Shown here piece by piece: positions 27,785-35,387 of a stretch of 64,000 bases of DNA. Below the pieces are notes generated by a model. It saw nothing but the letters and a program-made list of their open reading frames with translations, ran no database searches and was not told the origin of the DNA. The position numbers were made by a program, and so were the translations under genes. Numbering within the stretch: the stretch's first letter is position 1; every line of letters starts with the position of its first letter. The stretch comes from Methylomicrobium lacus_A (GTDB taxonomy: Bacteria > Pseudomonadota > Gammaproteobacteria > Methylococcales > Methylomonadaceae): positions 434,001 to 498,000 of the forward strand of contig NZ_CP169217.1 of the NCBI RefSeq assembly GCF_041897535.1, read 5' to 3'.

Positions 27785-28105
27785 TTATTGCAATTGCTCG
27801 AGCCGTTGCCTAGCCGCCGCGCCGAAAGCTGAATCCGGCTCCTTTTCAGCGATGCGCTCCAGTGTCTCCAAACTTTTGTTATTCAACAAGGCGATCGCCT
27901 GCAACCGCACGGCCGGATAATGCGCCCGAAGCGCCGCCAGTTCCCTGAGATAAGCATTGGATTCGTTCAGCAATCGGAGCAGGATTCTTTCAGGGTCGCC
28001 GGTAAAAAGATCGCGGACCAGATTATCGTAATGCTCCTGTTCCCTCAGTACGTCGCGGGGATCGATTCTAGGCGGTTCGGTGGGATCATGGCAGCAGGAG
28101 CTCAT
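27785..28105 (-). CDS. Small helical protein of unknown function
   Basis: A 106-residue protein starting MSSCCHDPTEPPR, with a GGAG ribosome-binding site. The N-terminus is Cys- and Pro-containing. The rest is helical and repeat-like (AYLRELAALRAHYPAVRLQAIALLNNKS, then LERIAEKEPDSAFGAAARQRLEQ), resembling a short HEAT or ARM-type array. I do not recognise the family and assign no function. It lies 38 bases upstream of the 125-residue exported protein gene on the same strand. Confidence 0.6.
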   Translation of the reverse strand: MSSCCHDPTEPPRIDPRDVLREQEHYDNLVRDLFTGDPERILLRLLNESNAYLRELAALRAHYPAVRLQAIALLNNKSLETLERIAEKEPDSAFGAAARQRLEQLQ

Positions 28106-28321
28106 GGCTTTTCTCCGCGTGTTGAAGACAGACTGCGGACATGTTACACCCAAACAGGCCGCAACAAAATGGCAACACACGCGTACGGCTTGGCGAAACC
28201 CTGATCCGTCACCCCAAAGGCCCGGCTTGGATCGCAAAGCGTTTATCGTTGCATTACACAGAGTGTTACACTGCCCCCCGAAGCAATTCCGACCCTAAAA
28301 TTCTAGCTCAAGAAGCAACTT

Positions 28322-29623
28322 ATGCATAAATTCAGCCTCTCTGCATCGCCCTTATACGTTCGGGTCATCATCGGCGTCATTTTCGGCGCCGCGCTGGGCG
28401 TCCTTTTCGGGACCGAAAATTATGGCTTCGGCTTATTGAACAATGCGACACTGGGGCAATCAGGCCAATTGGTGATCCGCCTGTTAAAAGCCCTGGCGAC
28501 ACCTCTGGTCTTTTTCGCGATCCTGGAAGCAATGGTCAATACCGACCTTTCATTCAAGCATGGCCGCCGTCTGTTGACTTTATGCTCGATGAATCTGGCC
28601 GTGGCAATCGTGATCGGCTTGACCTTGATGAACGTCCTGCGCCCCGGCCGCGCTTGGGAAGGCAAACTGACCGACATGACCACCCAACTGCATGCCGGCG
28701 CAACCGCCATTGCCGCCAAACCGATACCGGAAAATCTGTCGCTCGATCCGCTGAAAACCATCATCGGCACCATTCCCGAGAGTTTGCTGGAACCGTTTGT
28801 CAAAAACAACGTGATTGCGATCATATTACTGGCCTTGCTGACCGGCGCTGCGATCCGCCGGTTCAAGCAGCAAAGCGCGGACCAGGACCAATCCGGCCTG
28901 CACCTGCTCGAAAAACTGATCGGCATCTGTTATCACTTGCTGATTCAGATGCTGCTCTGGGTCGTCAAGGCGATTCCTTTCGCGGTTTTTGGCGTGGTCG
29001 CGCAAGTGGTCGGCAAGGCGGGCCTGAACGTTTTTGCGCTGGTTGCGGTGTTTTTGGCCACCATGCTGACTGGCCTGCTGCTGCATGCGCTCGTCTATTA
29101 TCCCTGCATGGCGAAATGGGGCGGCAAGATGCCGGTCAAACGCTATTTCGGCGAAGGCGCCGATGCGATCATCACCGCGATATCGACCAACAGCAGCCTC
29201 GCGACGATGCCGATCACCCTGCGCTGCCTGACCGAAAACATGGGCGTTTCGAGCCGGTCGGCGCGCCTGTCGGTCTGCATCGGCACCAATCTGAACAATG
29301 ACGGCATCATCCTGTACGAAGCGATGGCGGCGCTGTTCCTGGCGCAAGCGATCGGCTTCGATCTGACGCTGGCGCAGCAATTGATCATCGTCGCCGCGGC
29401 GATCATGGTCGGCGTCGGCATCTCGGGCATCCCGGAAGCCGGTTTGATCGCCCTACCTCTGGTACTCAGCACCGCCGGCCTGCCGGAAGCGCTGGTCGTT
29501 ACCGCCGTGCCGCTGATCACCACGATCGACTGGATGATTGCCCGCTGCCGCTCCGGGGTGAATGTGATGAACGATATGCTGATTGCGATCCTGCTCGACC
29601 GCCTGGAAAGAAACGACCATTAA
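28322..29623 (+). CDS. Dicarboxylate/amino-acid:cation symporter (DAACS family)
   Basis: A 433-residue SDF-family transporter with about eight helices and re-entrant hairpins. The family features are GQLVIRLLKALATPLVFFAI near the N-terminus, the serine-rich hairpin AISTNSSLATMPITLRC, the substrate motif TNLNNDGI and IPEAGLIALPLVLS. It should co-import C4-dicarboxylates or glutamate/aspartate with Na+ or H+. The TNLNNDG motif differs from the usual NMDGT, so specificity may differ. Upstream spacer includes a repeated ACAC element but no clear promoter. Confidence 0.88.
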   Translation: MHKFSLSASPLYVRVIIGVIFGAALGVLFGTENYGFGLLNNATLGQSGQLVIRLLKALATPLVFFAILEAMVNTDLSFKHGRRLLTLCSMNLAVAIVIGLTLMNVLRPGRAWEGKLTDMTTQLHAGATAIAAKPIPENLSLDPLKTIIGTIPESLLEPFVKNNVIAIILLALLTGAAIRRFKQQSADQDQSGLHLLEKLIGICYHLLIQMLLWVVKAIPFAVFGVVAQVVGKAGLNVFALVAVFLATMLTGLLLHALVYYPCMAKWGGKMPVKRYFGEGADAIITAISTNSSLATMPITLRCLTENMGVSSRSARLSVCIGTNLNNDGIILYEAMAALFLAQAIGFDLTLAQQLIIVAAAIMVGVGISGIPEAGLIALPLVLSTAGLPEALVVTAVPLITTIDWMIARCRSGVNVMNDMLIAILLDRLERNDH

Positions 29624-29649
29624 CCGGCTGTTCCGAACTTGCGCTGTTT

Positions 29650-29663
29650 AATTCGATCGAATT
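29650..29663. repeat. 14-bp perfect palindrome upstream of the small-membrane-protein array
   Basis: AATTCGATCGAATT reads the same on both strands and lies 44 bases before the first small membrane protein. A TATGAT hexamer (29673-29678) close downstream could be a -10, which would put the palindrome over the -35 region, as for an operator. This is inference from position. Confidence 0.35.
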
Positions 29664-29706
29664 GGGGTATTTTATGATATCCGAGCCATCGTGAGCTTTT
29701 GCGAAT

Positions 29707-29913
29707 ATGAGTCATAACGCCACCTTTGCCAGAATCAAATGGATGATCGTTCTTTTGTTGGTCATGTTACTGGATACATTACCCTTTCCTATCCTGGGTT
29801 TTATCATGCTGTATATTCTCATTTTCCGGCCGCAATGGTTCATTAACGCGGTGCTGGAGATATACAATCATAGCGGCCGCGGCAATCAAAACGACGCGAA
29901 TGATCTCAAATAA
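29707..29913 (+). CDS. Small membrane protein, paralogue 1 of 3
   Basis: A 68-residue protein with a hydrophobic first half (WMIVLLLVMLLDTLPFPILG) and a second hydrophobic run ending in RPQWFINAVLEIYN. It shares with its two downstream neighbours the pattern P-h-P-I-L, then h-h-Y-h-h, then h-x-RP-x-WF, about 35 residues apart. Topology is probably two short helices. I do not recognise the family. The three consecutive genes look like local duplications. Confidence 0.75.
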   Translation: MSHNATFARIKWMIVLLLVMLLDTLPFPILGFIMLYILIFRPQWFINAVLEIYNHSGRGNQNDANDLK

Positions 29914-29933
29914 AGCAACCCGCCCCATTTATC

Positions 29934-30137
29934 ATGAGCACATTTAAAGATTCCATCTCCTTTAGACTGGTGTTATGTTTTATTGCGTTAACCGGTCTGT
30001 TCATCCTGCATGTGACTCCTCTGCCGATATTGGAAACCTTGGTGCTGTATGTTCTGATCGCACGGCCCTACTGGTTCAAAGATTTGGTCGATCAAATTTA
30101 CCGTAGTAAAAAACCGAGAGCGTCAACTGATGAATAG
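29934..30137 (+). CDS. Small membrane protein, paralogue 2 of 3
   Basis: A 67-residue protein. FRLVLCFIALTGLFILHVTPLPILE forms the first helix with the shared PLPIL motif, and LVLYVLIARPYWFKDLVDQIY the second with RPYWF. The C-terminus is basic (RSKKPR). It ends with its stop overlapping the third paralogue start by 8 bases, so these two are translated together. It is closer to paralogue 3 than to 1 in the PILE-LVLYV segment. Confidence 0.78.
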   Translation: MSTFKDSISFRLVLCFIALTGLFILHVTPLPILETLVLYVLIARPYWFKDLVDQIYRSKKPRASTDE

Positions 30138-30333
30138 GAATAAAGTCGCCTTTCTTCCCACACTGATTTGCGCCCTGATCTTGGTCATTTTGATTATCAT
30201 CCATGTGATTCCCGTGCCCATTCTGGAACCTCTGATCCTGTATGTGGTGCTGAGTCGTCCACGCTGGTTTAAAAAAGTCGTGGATTCGATTTATAGCAGG
30301 GAAGACATTAAACAGAACAATCATGCGGCCTAA
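30130..30333 (+). CDS. Small membrane protein, paralogue 3 of 3
   Basis: A 67-residue protein. The first helix (LPTLICALILVILIIIHVIPVP) leads into PVPILEPLILYVVLSRPRWFKKVVDSIY, the same layout as its neighbours. Its ATG overlaps the paralogue 2 coding end by 8 bases. Function is unknown. Conservation of the RP-x-WF motif and the Ile-Tyr (IY) pair across three copies supports a real family. Confidence 0.78.
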   Translation: MNRNKVAFLPTLICALILVILIIIHVIPVPILEPLILYVVLSRPRWFKKVVDSIYSREDIKQNNHAA

Positions 30334-30410
30334 ACCCACATAAGCGAAAGCGCCGGATTTAAGCAAGCAAACAGCGGGGTTCGGAAATAGGTGGGCGGAA
30401 AAAACGCGAG

Positions 30411-30446
30411 GCAATAAAAAAGGGCTATCCTTTCGGATAGCCCTTC
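30411..30446 (-). terminator. Rho-independent terminator downstream of the tRNA genes
   Basis: A perfect 10-bp stem (AGGGCTATCC / GGATAGCCCT, 30421-30430 and 30435-30444) with a 4-base loop. On the minus strand it is followed by a T-rich run from the AATAAAAA on the plus strand. It is placed to end the gltX-tRNA transcript. It lies 6-7 bases beyond the tRNA-Glu 3' end. Confidence 0.8.
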
Positions 30447-30451
30447 GAATA

Positions 30452-30527
30452 TGGCGTCCCCAAGGGGGTTCGAACCCCTGTTACCGCCGTGAAAGGGCAG
30501 TGTCCTAGGCCGCTAGACGATGGGGAC
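30452..30527 (-). tRNA. tRNA-Glu (TTC), copy 2
   Basis: A 76-base minus-strand tRNA: acceptor GTCCCCA pairs with TGGGGAC, and the T-arm reads GGGGTTCGAACCCC. The anticodon loop CTTTCAC carries TTC, which reads Glu codons, and a CCA end is encoded. It is identical to the copy at 30632-30707. Confidence 0.95.
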
Positions 30528-30631
30528 AGAATCTGGTCTGTCTCTGGCATGCCGTTCTAATATATCCTGGCACACCTTTGGTCTTTACTTATTCTCTATC
30601 TAAAATCAACCTACAATGTTGACTTGACTAG

Positions 30632-30707
30632 TGGCGTCCCCAAGGGGGTTCGAACCCCTGTTACCGCCGTGAAAGGGCAGTGTCCTAGGCCGCTAGACGA
30701 TGGGGAC
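30632..30707 (-). tRNA. tRNA-Glu (TTC), copy 1
   Basis: The same 76-base sequence as the other tRNA-Glu gene, 104 bases upstream on the minus strand, with anticodon TTC and encoded CCA. Tandem identical copies suggest recent duplication or gene-dosage selection. Both are co-directional with gltX, whose product charges them. Confidence 0.95.
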
Positions 30708-30731
30708 AGAATAAGTGTCAATCATCTGATT

Positions 30732-30807
<76 letters not shown>

Positions 30808-30861
30808 AACATCATCAGTTGAGAAAGCCCATTATACAGGATCTACAAACCTTGTCCAGCA

Positions 30862-32268
30862 TTAATTTAAATTTTTTATCACATCGATCGCTTTTTGTAT
30901 TCTAGACAAGGTCTTATCCTTGCCGAGCAAAGTCAAGGTCACATCGATCGCCGGCGATACGGCCGTGCCGGTTACCGCCACACGCAACGGCTGCGCAACC
31001 TTGCCCATGTTCAACGCTTGCGCTTCGGCCAGATCGACAATCACTTGGTGCAGCACCTCCCCTTGCCAGTCCTCGACCTTTGCGAATTGCTGATAAAGGG
31101 CAGCCAACACCGCCGCGGCTTCGGCAGTGAAGTTCTTTTTGACCGCCTTTTCATCGTACTCATCAAACTCGCGGTAAAAAAACGCACTAGCCCGGGCCAT
31201 CTCGACCAAGGTTTGGCTGCGTTCCCGCTGCGCCTTCACGACCTCGACCAGGTCCGGCCCTTCCGAAGGATCGATGTCCAGCTGACCGATGTGCCAGCTC
31301 AAATGACGCGCGACATGCGCCGGATCGCTGTTCATGATGTATTGATGGTTCAGCCACAACAGCTTCTTCGTATTGAAGGTCGATGCGGAAACATTGACGT
31401 TTTCCAGCTTGAAATATTCGACCATTTCATCGACCGAGAACACTTCCTGATCACCGTGCGACCAGCCGAGACGCACCAGATAATTCAGCAACGCTTCCGG
31501 CAGATAACCCTCGTCGCGGAACTGCATCACGCTGACTGCGCCATGACGCTTGGACAGCCGCGCGCCGTCCGCACCCAAAATCATCGGCAAATGCGCATAC
31601 AACGGCACCGGAGCGCCCAGGGCACGCAAAATGTTCATTTGCCGAGGCGTATTGTTGATATGGTCATCGCCGCGAATCACATGCGTGACCTTCATGTCCA
31701 TGTCGTCGACTACGACGGTCAGATTATAAGTCGGCGAACCGTCCGTCCGCGCGATCACCAGGTCGTCCAGTTCTTTATTGGCGACCACGATGTCGCCTTT
31801 GACCAAGTCGTTGATCGTGACCGCGCCGTCCACAGGATTTTTGAAACGAACCACATAGTCGCGGCCATCGTCGCCTTTATGCCCCGCATCGCGGCACTTG
31901 CCGTTGTAGCGCGGCTTTTCCTTGTTGGCCATTTGCTCATTGCGCACGGTTTCCAACTCTTCCTTGCTGCAGCAACAATAATAGGCATCGCCTTGTGCAA
32001 GTAATTGCTGAATGACTTCTTTGTAGCGATCGAAATGGTGTGTTTGGTAAAACGGCCCCTTGTCGTATTCGAGACCCAGCCAGGTCATGCCCTCCAAGAT
32101 CGCATTGACCGATTCCTGAGTCGAGCGCTCGAGATCGGTATCTTCGATGCGCAAGATGAAATCGCCGCCGTGCTTGCGCGCGTAAAGCCAGGAAAACAGT
32201 GCAGTACGGGCGCCGCCGATGTGCAAATAACCGGTAGGACTGGGAGCGAAACGTGTGGTGATTGTCAT
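30862..32268 (-). CDS. gltX: Glutamyl-tRNA synthetase
   Basis: A 468-residue class I synthetase. RFAPSPTGYLHIGGARTALF has the HIGH-type motif near residue 10, and RLSKRHGAVS is the KMSKS-type motif near residue 240. A C-terminal anticodon-binding helical domain follows. It charges tRNA-Glu with glutamate. Start MTITTRFAPSP at 32268 is preferred over an upstream in-frame option. tRNA-Ala and two tRNA-Glu genes follow on the same strand, forming a likely shared transcript. Confidence 0.96.
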   Translation of the reverse strand: MTITTRFAPSPTGYLHIGGARTALFSWLYARKHGGDFILRIEDTDLERSTQESVNAILEGMTWLGLEYDKGPFYQTHHFDRYKEVIQQLLAQGDAYYCCCSKEELETVRNEQMANKEKPRYNGKCRDAGHKGDDGRDYVVRFKNPVDGAVTINDLVKGDIVVANKELDDLVIARTDGSPTYNLTVVVDDMDMKVTHVIRGDDHINNTPRQMNILRALGAPVPLYAHLPMILGADGARLSKRHGAVSVMQFRDEGYLPEALLNYLVRLGWSHGDQEVFSVDEMVEYFKLENVNVSASTFNTKKLLWLNHQYIMNSDPAHVARHLSWHIGQLDIDPSEGPDLVEVVKAQRERSQTLVEMARASAFFYREFDEYDEKAVKKNFTAEAAAVLAALYQQFAKVEDWQGEVLHQVIVDLAEAQALNMGKVAQPLRVAVTGTAVSPAIDVTLTLLGKDKTLSRIQKAIDVIKNLN

Positions 32269-32616
32269 TGAATTCCGTAATGTGTTGAGCAAAAAGTTCG
32301 GTTCATTTAATTGGGTTGGCGCCTATTTTAGCGTTTATCCGGCATTCGCTTCAAAATTCCGCTCCATCACCCCGCGTTCCTGGTCACGCAACAGGCCCAG
32401 AAACGGCGTAATTGTCGTTATCGCGGCACGAGTGATCCGCATCACACGTTGGATGCGCCCGCCGTAATTCATGGCATTGTGTTAGGAAAATCTCAAAAAG
32501 TTCAACCCCATAAAAATAAGCTACTCAAAACATACCGACAATGTTAGAATCGGAGCTTGGTATTGATACTGCAAATTCCTTTATCTTCATCGTTTTGTAA
32601 CAAGGAGATTTTTTCA
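32269..32616. other. Intergenic region between gltX and the VWA-OmpA lipoprotein gene
   Basis: A 348-base divergent region that holds promoters for both sides. An extended -10 candidate, TGTTAGAAT (32542-32550), precedes the lipoprotein gene. CAAGGAGA just before 32617 is its ribosome-binding site. No other feature is evident. Confidence 0.4.
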
Positions 32617-33810
32617 ATGAATAAACCACTCATCGCCGCGGCGTCGCTTGGGGCGCTGCTCATTTCCGGTTGCGCATCAACCCCTGTGGGCAATTTTGAT
32701 CCGTTTCAGGCCAGAGATCTTAACGAATTACTGACTTCCGGGCAGTATCAACAAAAAACCGACAATTTTTTTGTGATTAACGACTCGTCTTCCTCGATGG
32801 GAGAAGACTATCAAGGCGCGGCTTTTGCTTCCGGCCATACACCGGAAAAACTTGCGGTGGAAAAGGAAATCCTGTCCCGCATCAACCAAACCATCCCCGA
32901 CCTGAAACTGACCGCCGGCATCCGCAGCTTTGGCTTCGGCCCTTGCACGAACTGGGGCAGCACGCTGTTGAATCTGCCGCCTGCCGCCTACAGTAAAGGC
33001 ACGTTCACCTCCGGCATCGACGCACTGACCTGCGCGAGCGGCGGCTCACCGATGCATGAAGCGGTCGAAGCCGCAGCTTCCGACCTTTCCAGCACATCGG
33101 GCCGTATCGCCTTGCTGATTCTGAGCGATGGCCACGAACTCGAAGCCAGCCCGGTTCCCGCGGTGCAAGCCCTCAAACAACAATACGGCGACCGTCTTTG
33201 CGTGTACTCAGTCTGGGTCGGCAACAAACATGAAGAAAGCGGCAAATTATTGCTGAACAGCCTGTCCGATGTCGCCGGTTGCGGCTTTCGCGCAGATGCA
33301 GAAAATATCGCCTCTCCGGCCGGCATGGCTGAGTTTGTCAAAAACGTTTTCCTGAAACCTGCAGGCCCCGTGGCGGCTCCAGGCTGTGAAGCGACCGACA
33401 GCGACAGCGATGGCGTCAACGACTGCAACGACCGCTGCCCGAATACATTGAAAGGCGCGCATGTCAATCAGTTCGGTTGCTGGATCATCGATGTCAAATT
33501 CGACAATGACAAGAGCAACATCAAGCCGCAATACTATGGCGAACTGGATAGCGCAGCCGAAGTCATCAGCAACAATCCAGGTGTGACGATCGAAGTCCAA
33601 GGCCACACCAGCAATACCGCATCGGCCGAGTATAACCAAAAGCTTTCCGAACGCCGTGCTACCGCCGTAGCCAAATACCTGTCGCGTAAAGTCGGCGCTG
33701 GCGCGACACTGATACCGCAAGGTTATGGCTTGACCACCCCGATCGATACCAATGACACCGAGGAAGGCCGCGCCAACAACCGCCGCGTCGAACTGAAGGT
33801 TATTCAATAG
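32617..33810 (+). CDS. Lipoprotein with VWA and OmpA domains
   Basis: A 397-residue outer-membrane lipoprotein. The signal ends in LLISGC (lipobox, Cys ~19). Residues ~50-240 form a von Willebrand A domain with a MIDAS start NDSSSSMG and FGFGPC. A TSP3-like calcium-binding linker follows (DSDSDGVNDCNDRCPNT). An OmpA C-terminal domain (VTIEVQGHTSNTASAEYNQKLSERRA) binds peptidoglycan. The AAGGAG site and start at 32617 are clear. It likely presents a metal-dependent adhesion domain tethered to the cell wall. Family-level assignment is solid; the ligand is unknown. Confidence 0.88.
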   Translation: MNKPLIAAASLGALLISGCASTPVGNFDPFQARDLNELLTSGQYQQKTDNFFVINDSSSSMGEDYQGAAFASGHTPEKLAVEKEILSRINQTIPDLKLTAGIRSFGFGPCTNWGSTLLNLPPAAYSKGTFTSGIDALTCASGGSPMHEAVEAAASDLSSTSGRIALLILSDGHELEASPVPAVQALKQQYGDRLCVYSVWVGNKHEESGKLLLNSLSDVAGCGFRADAENIASPAGMAEFVKNVFLKPAGPVAAPGCEATDSDSDGVNDCNDRCPNTLKGAHVNQFGCWIIDVKFDNDKSNIKPQYYGELDSAAEVISNNPGVTIEVQGHTSNTASAEYNQKLSERRATAVAKYLSRKVGAGATLIPQGYGLTTPIDTNDTEEGRANNRRVELKVIQ

Positions 33811-33874
33811 CTTTTAGCATTGCTCTCGATACCGGAAGGCCTCTCTCGGTTTTCCGGCATGCGGATCGTACTTG

Positions 33875-33924
33875 GCCGCGTCGATGATTCATTCTTTTGC
33901 AGGAATCATCGACGCGGCTTTTTT
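33875..33924 (+). terminator. Rho-independent terminator for the VWA-OmpA gene
   Basis: A perfect 16-bp inverted repeat (33875-33890 and 33903-33918) with a 12-base loop, followed by TTTTTT at 33919-33924. It lies 65 bases after the lipoprotein stop. Confidence 0.85.
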
Positions 33925-33960
33925 ACGTCCAGCTTTTTGGATTTTCTCTCGATCTGTGCC

Positions 33961-35082
33961 CTAACATTCCGCCAATTTTTGCAAGGCGAATTGCAGATTT
34001 TTCCGAACGCGTTCGGCATCGCCAGCCGTCAGAGGACATTGCAGGATTTTTTCACAAGCCTCCCGGCTTTCCTGATAGCGCCCGGTCCAGTAAGCCGCCA
34101 CCGCCAATTCATCAAAAATTCGCCACTGATAAACGGCTTTTTCGACAAACAGTATGTCGCTTGGGAACGGAATCTCGCTGCCCGCTTTCGCGAATAAATA
34201 GGCCTGGGCATACCAGCCCTGATTACGGCAATAGGCCGACAGTTCATGTAAAGGCTCGGCGCCCCGGCTTGGCCGCATTTCATAAGCTTTCAGCAATTGC
34301 GAGACAATCTCGCCATACGGCTTATTCATAACCACCGCCAATTTTCCGGCCTGATATTGGGCGACGAAGTTTTCCTCAACCCAACCCGGCATCTCGGCGC
34401 GCTGTAAATAATTCGCGTAAGCTTTTTGAAATTGTTTGGCATCCCGGTAAGATTGCGCCAAATAAAAACGGCTGCGGCAATCCTCGGGATTTTTTTTCAA
34501 TTCGGTTTCGAGCAAGCGCGCATCCTTCAGAAATTTTTCCTCGGCGCTGACGCCACGAGAACGCACCCCTTCACCCTCATGAAAAATGATCCAGGCATCG
34601 GCTAAAGACTCGATGACAGGCGAACCCTCGGGTAGCAAATATTCATGCACAACCCCCTGCCATTGCCACCGTGTTTGCGAAATATCCACCAAATTGCTCA
34701 GACTGTAACGCAAGATTCCATGATGCTTTTGAAGGCGATAGGAAATACCGGGCTGTAATTTACGGTAAAACTGCGGATCGGAATAAGCCAGTTCTTCGTC
34801 GGCGTCGATAATCAGCACCCAATCGGCCTGGCCTGATTGATAAGCATATTGCAATGCCTGATTTCGATTGAATCCGAAATTGACCCATTCATGGCTATGA
34901 ACCTCACCCGGTATCCCCGCCTTCTCCATCCAAGACTTGATAAATTCAGGCGTGCCATCGGTCGAACCGGTATCAACGATCACATAATAGCCAATCACAT
35001 CCTTGACCGAAGCAAACAAGCGCCCGAGCACGGGCGTTTCATTTTTTACGATCATATTCAGACAAATGCGTTTTTTCGTCAT
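33961..35082 (-). CDS. Family 2 glycosyltransferase with TPR-like C-terminus
   Basis: A 373-residue protein. Residues ~5-190 form a GT-A glycosyltransferase (ICLNMIVKNE opening, YVIVDTGSTDGTPEFI, and the metal-binding DADEE). Residues ~200-370 are helical repeats (KKNPEDCRSRFYLAQSYRDAKQFQKAYANY), TPR-like. Such proteins often modify cell-surface sugars or glycoproteins. No sugar-pathway neighbours identify the substrate. It stands alone between the terminator of the VWA-OmpA gene and the collagen-like gene region. Confidence 0.82.
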   Translation of the reverse strand: MTKKRICLNMIVKNETPVLGRLFASVKDVIGYYVIVDTGSTDGTPEFIKSWMEKAGIPGEVHSHEWVNFGFNRNQALQYAYQSGQADWVLIIDADEELAYSDPQFYRKLQPGISYRLQKHHGILRYSLSNLVDISQTRWQWQGVVHEYLLPEGSPVIESLADAWIIFHEGEGVRSRGVSAEEKFLKDARLLETELKKNPEDCRSRFYLAQSYRDAKQFQKAYANYLQRAEMPGWVEENFVAQYQAGKLAVVMNKPYGEIVSQLLKAYEMRPSRGAEPLHELSAYCRNQGWYAQAYLFAKAGSEIPFPSDILFVEKAVYQWRIFDELAVAAYWTGRYQESREACEKILQCPLTAGDAERVRKNLQFALQKLAEC

Positions 35083-35387
35083 GACACTATTTCCTTGAGC
35101 CTATGGAGCGTTTCATTGCGCAAACCGGTGCAGGCATGGCAGTGAAACAGGTGAACAAGCATTTTCGGAATATTATGTAAAAAAATGATCCTGATGTGAA
35201 TCTCAGGAACGCGCATAATGGCGCAATTAAAACGCATATGACCTTTTATTGATCCGCCTTGCATCATCTGGACGTAAGATCAAAATTGAAAATGTTATAA
35301 ATCTGAAGCCCATCAACAAAGAACCCATCGCTAGGATGGGTTCTTTGATCGGCAAGGTTGGAGTTAAAAAACGCCCATCATTAAAGA
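35083..35387. other. Intergenic region upstream of the glycosyltransferase, with a hairpin
   Basis: A 305-base gap between two minus-strand genes. A perfect 12-bp stem, AAAGAACCCATC / GATGGGTTCTTT (35318-35329 and 35335-35346), with a 5-base loop sits 42 bases beyond the collagen-like gene stop and looks like its terminator, although the T-run is weak. The rest presumably holds the glycosyltransferase promoter. Confidence 0.5.
35318..35346 (-). terminator. Probable terminator of the collagen-like gene
   Basis: A perfect 12-bp stem with a 5-base loop (GCTAG on the plus strand) just downstream of the collagen-like gene. The T-rich tail is short, so the call rests mainly on the stem and position. 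Confidence 0.55.

Noticed and set aside
30452..30707. Duplicated tRNA-Glu as a possible phage or island attachment pair
   Set aside because: Only about 100 bases separate the copies and no integrase or mobile gene is nearby. Simple tandem duplication is enough.
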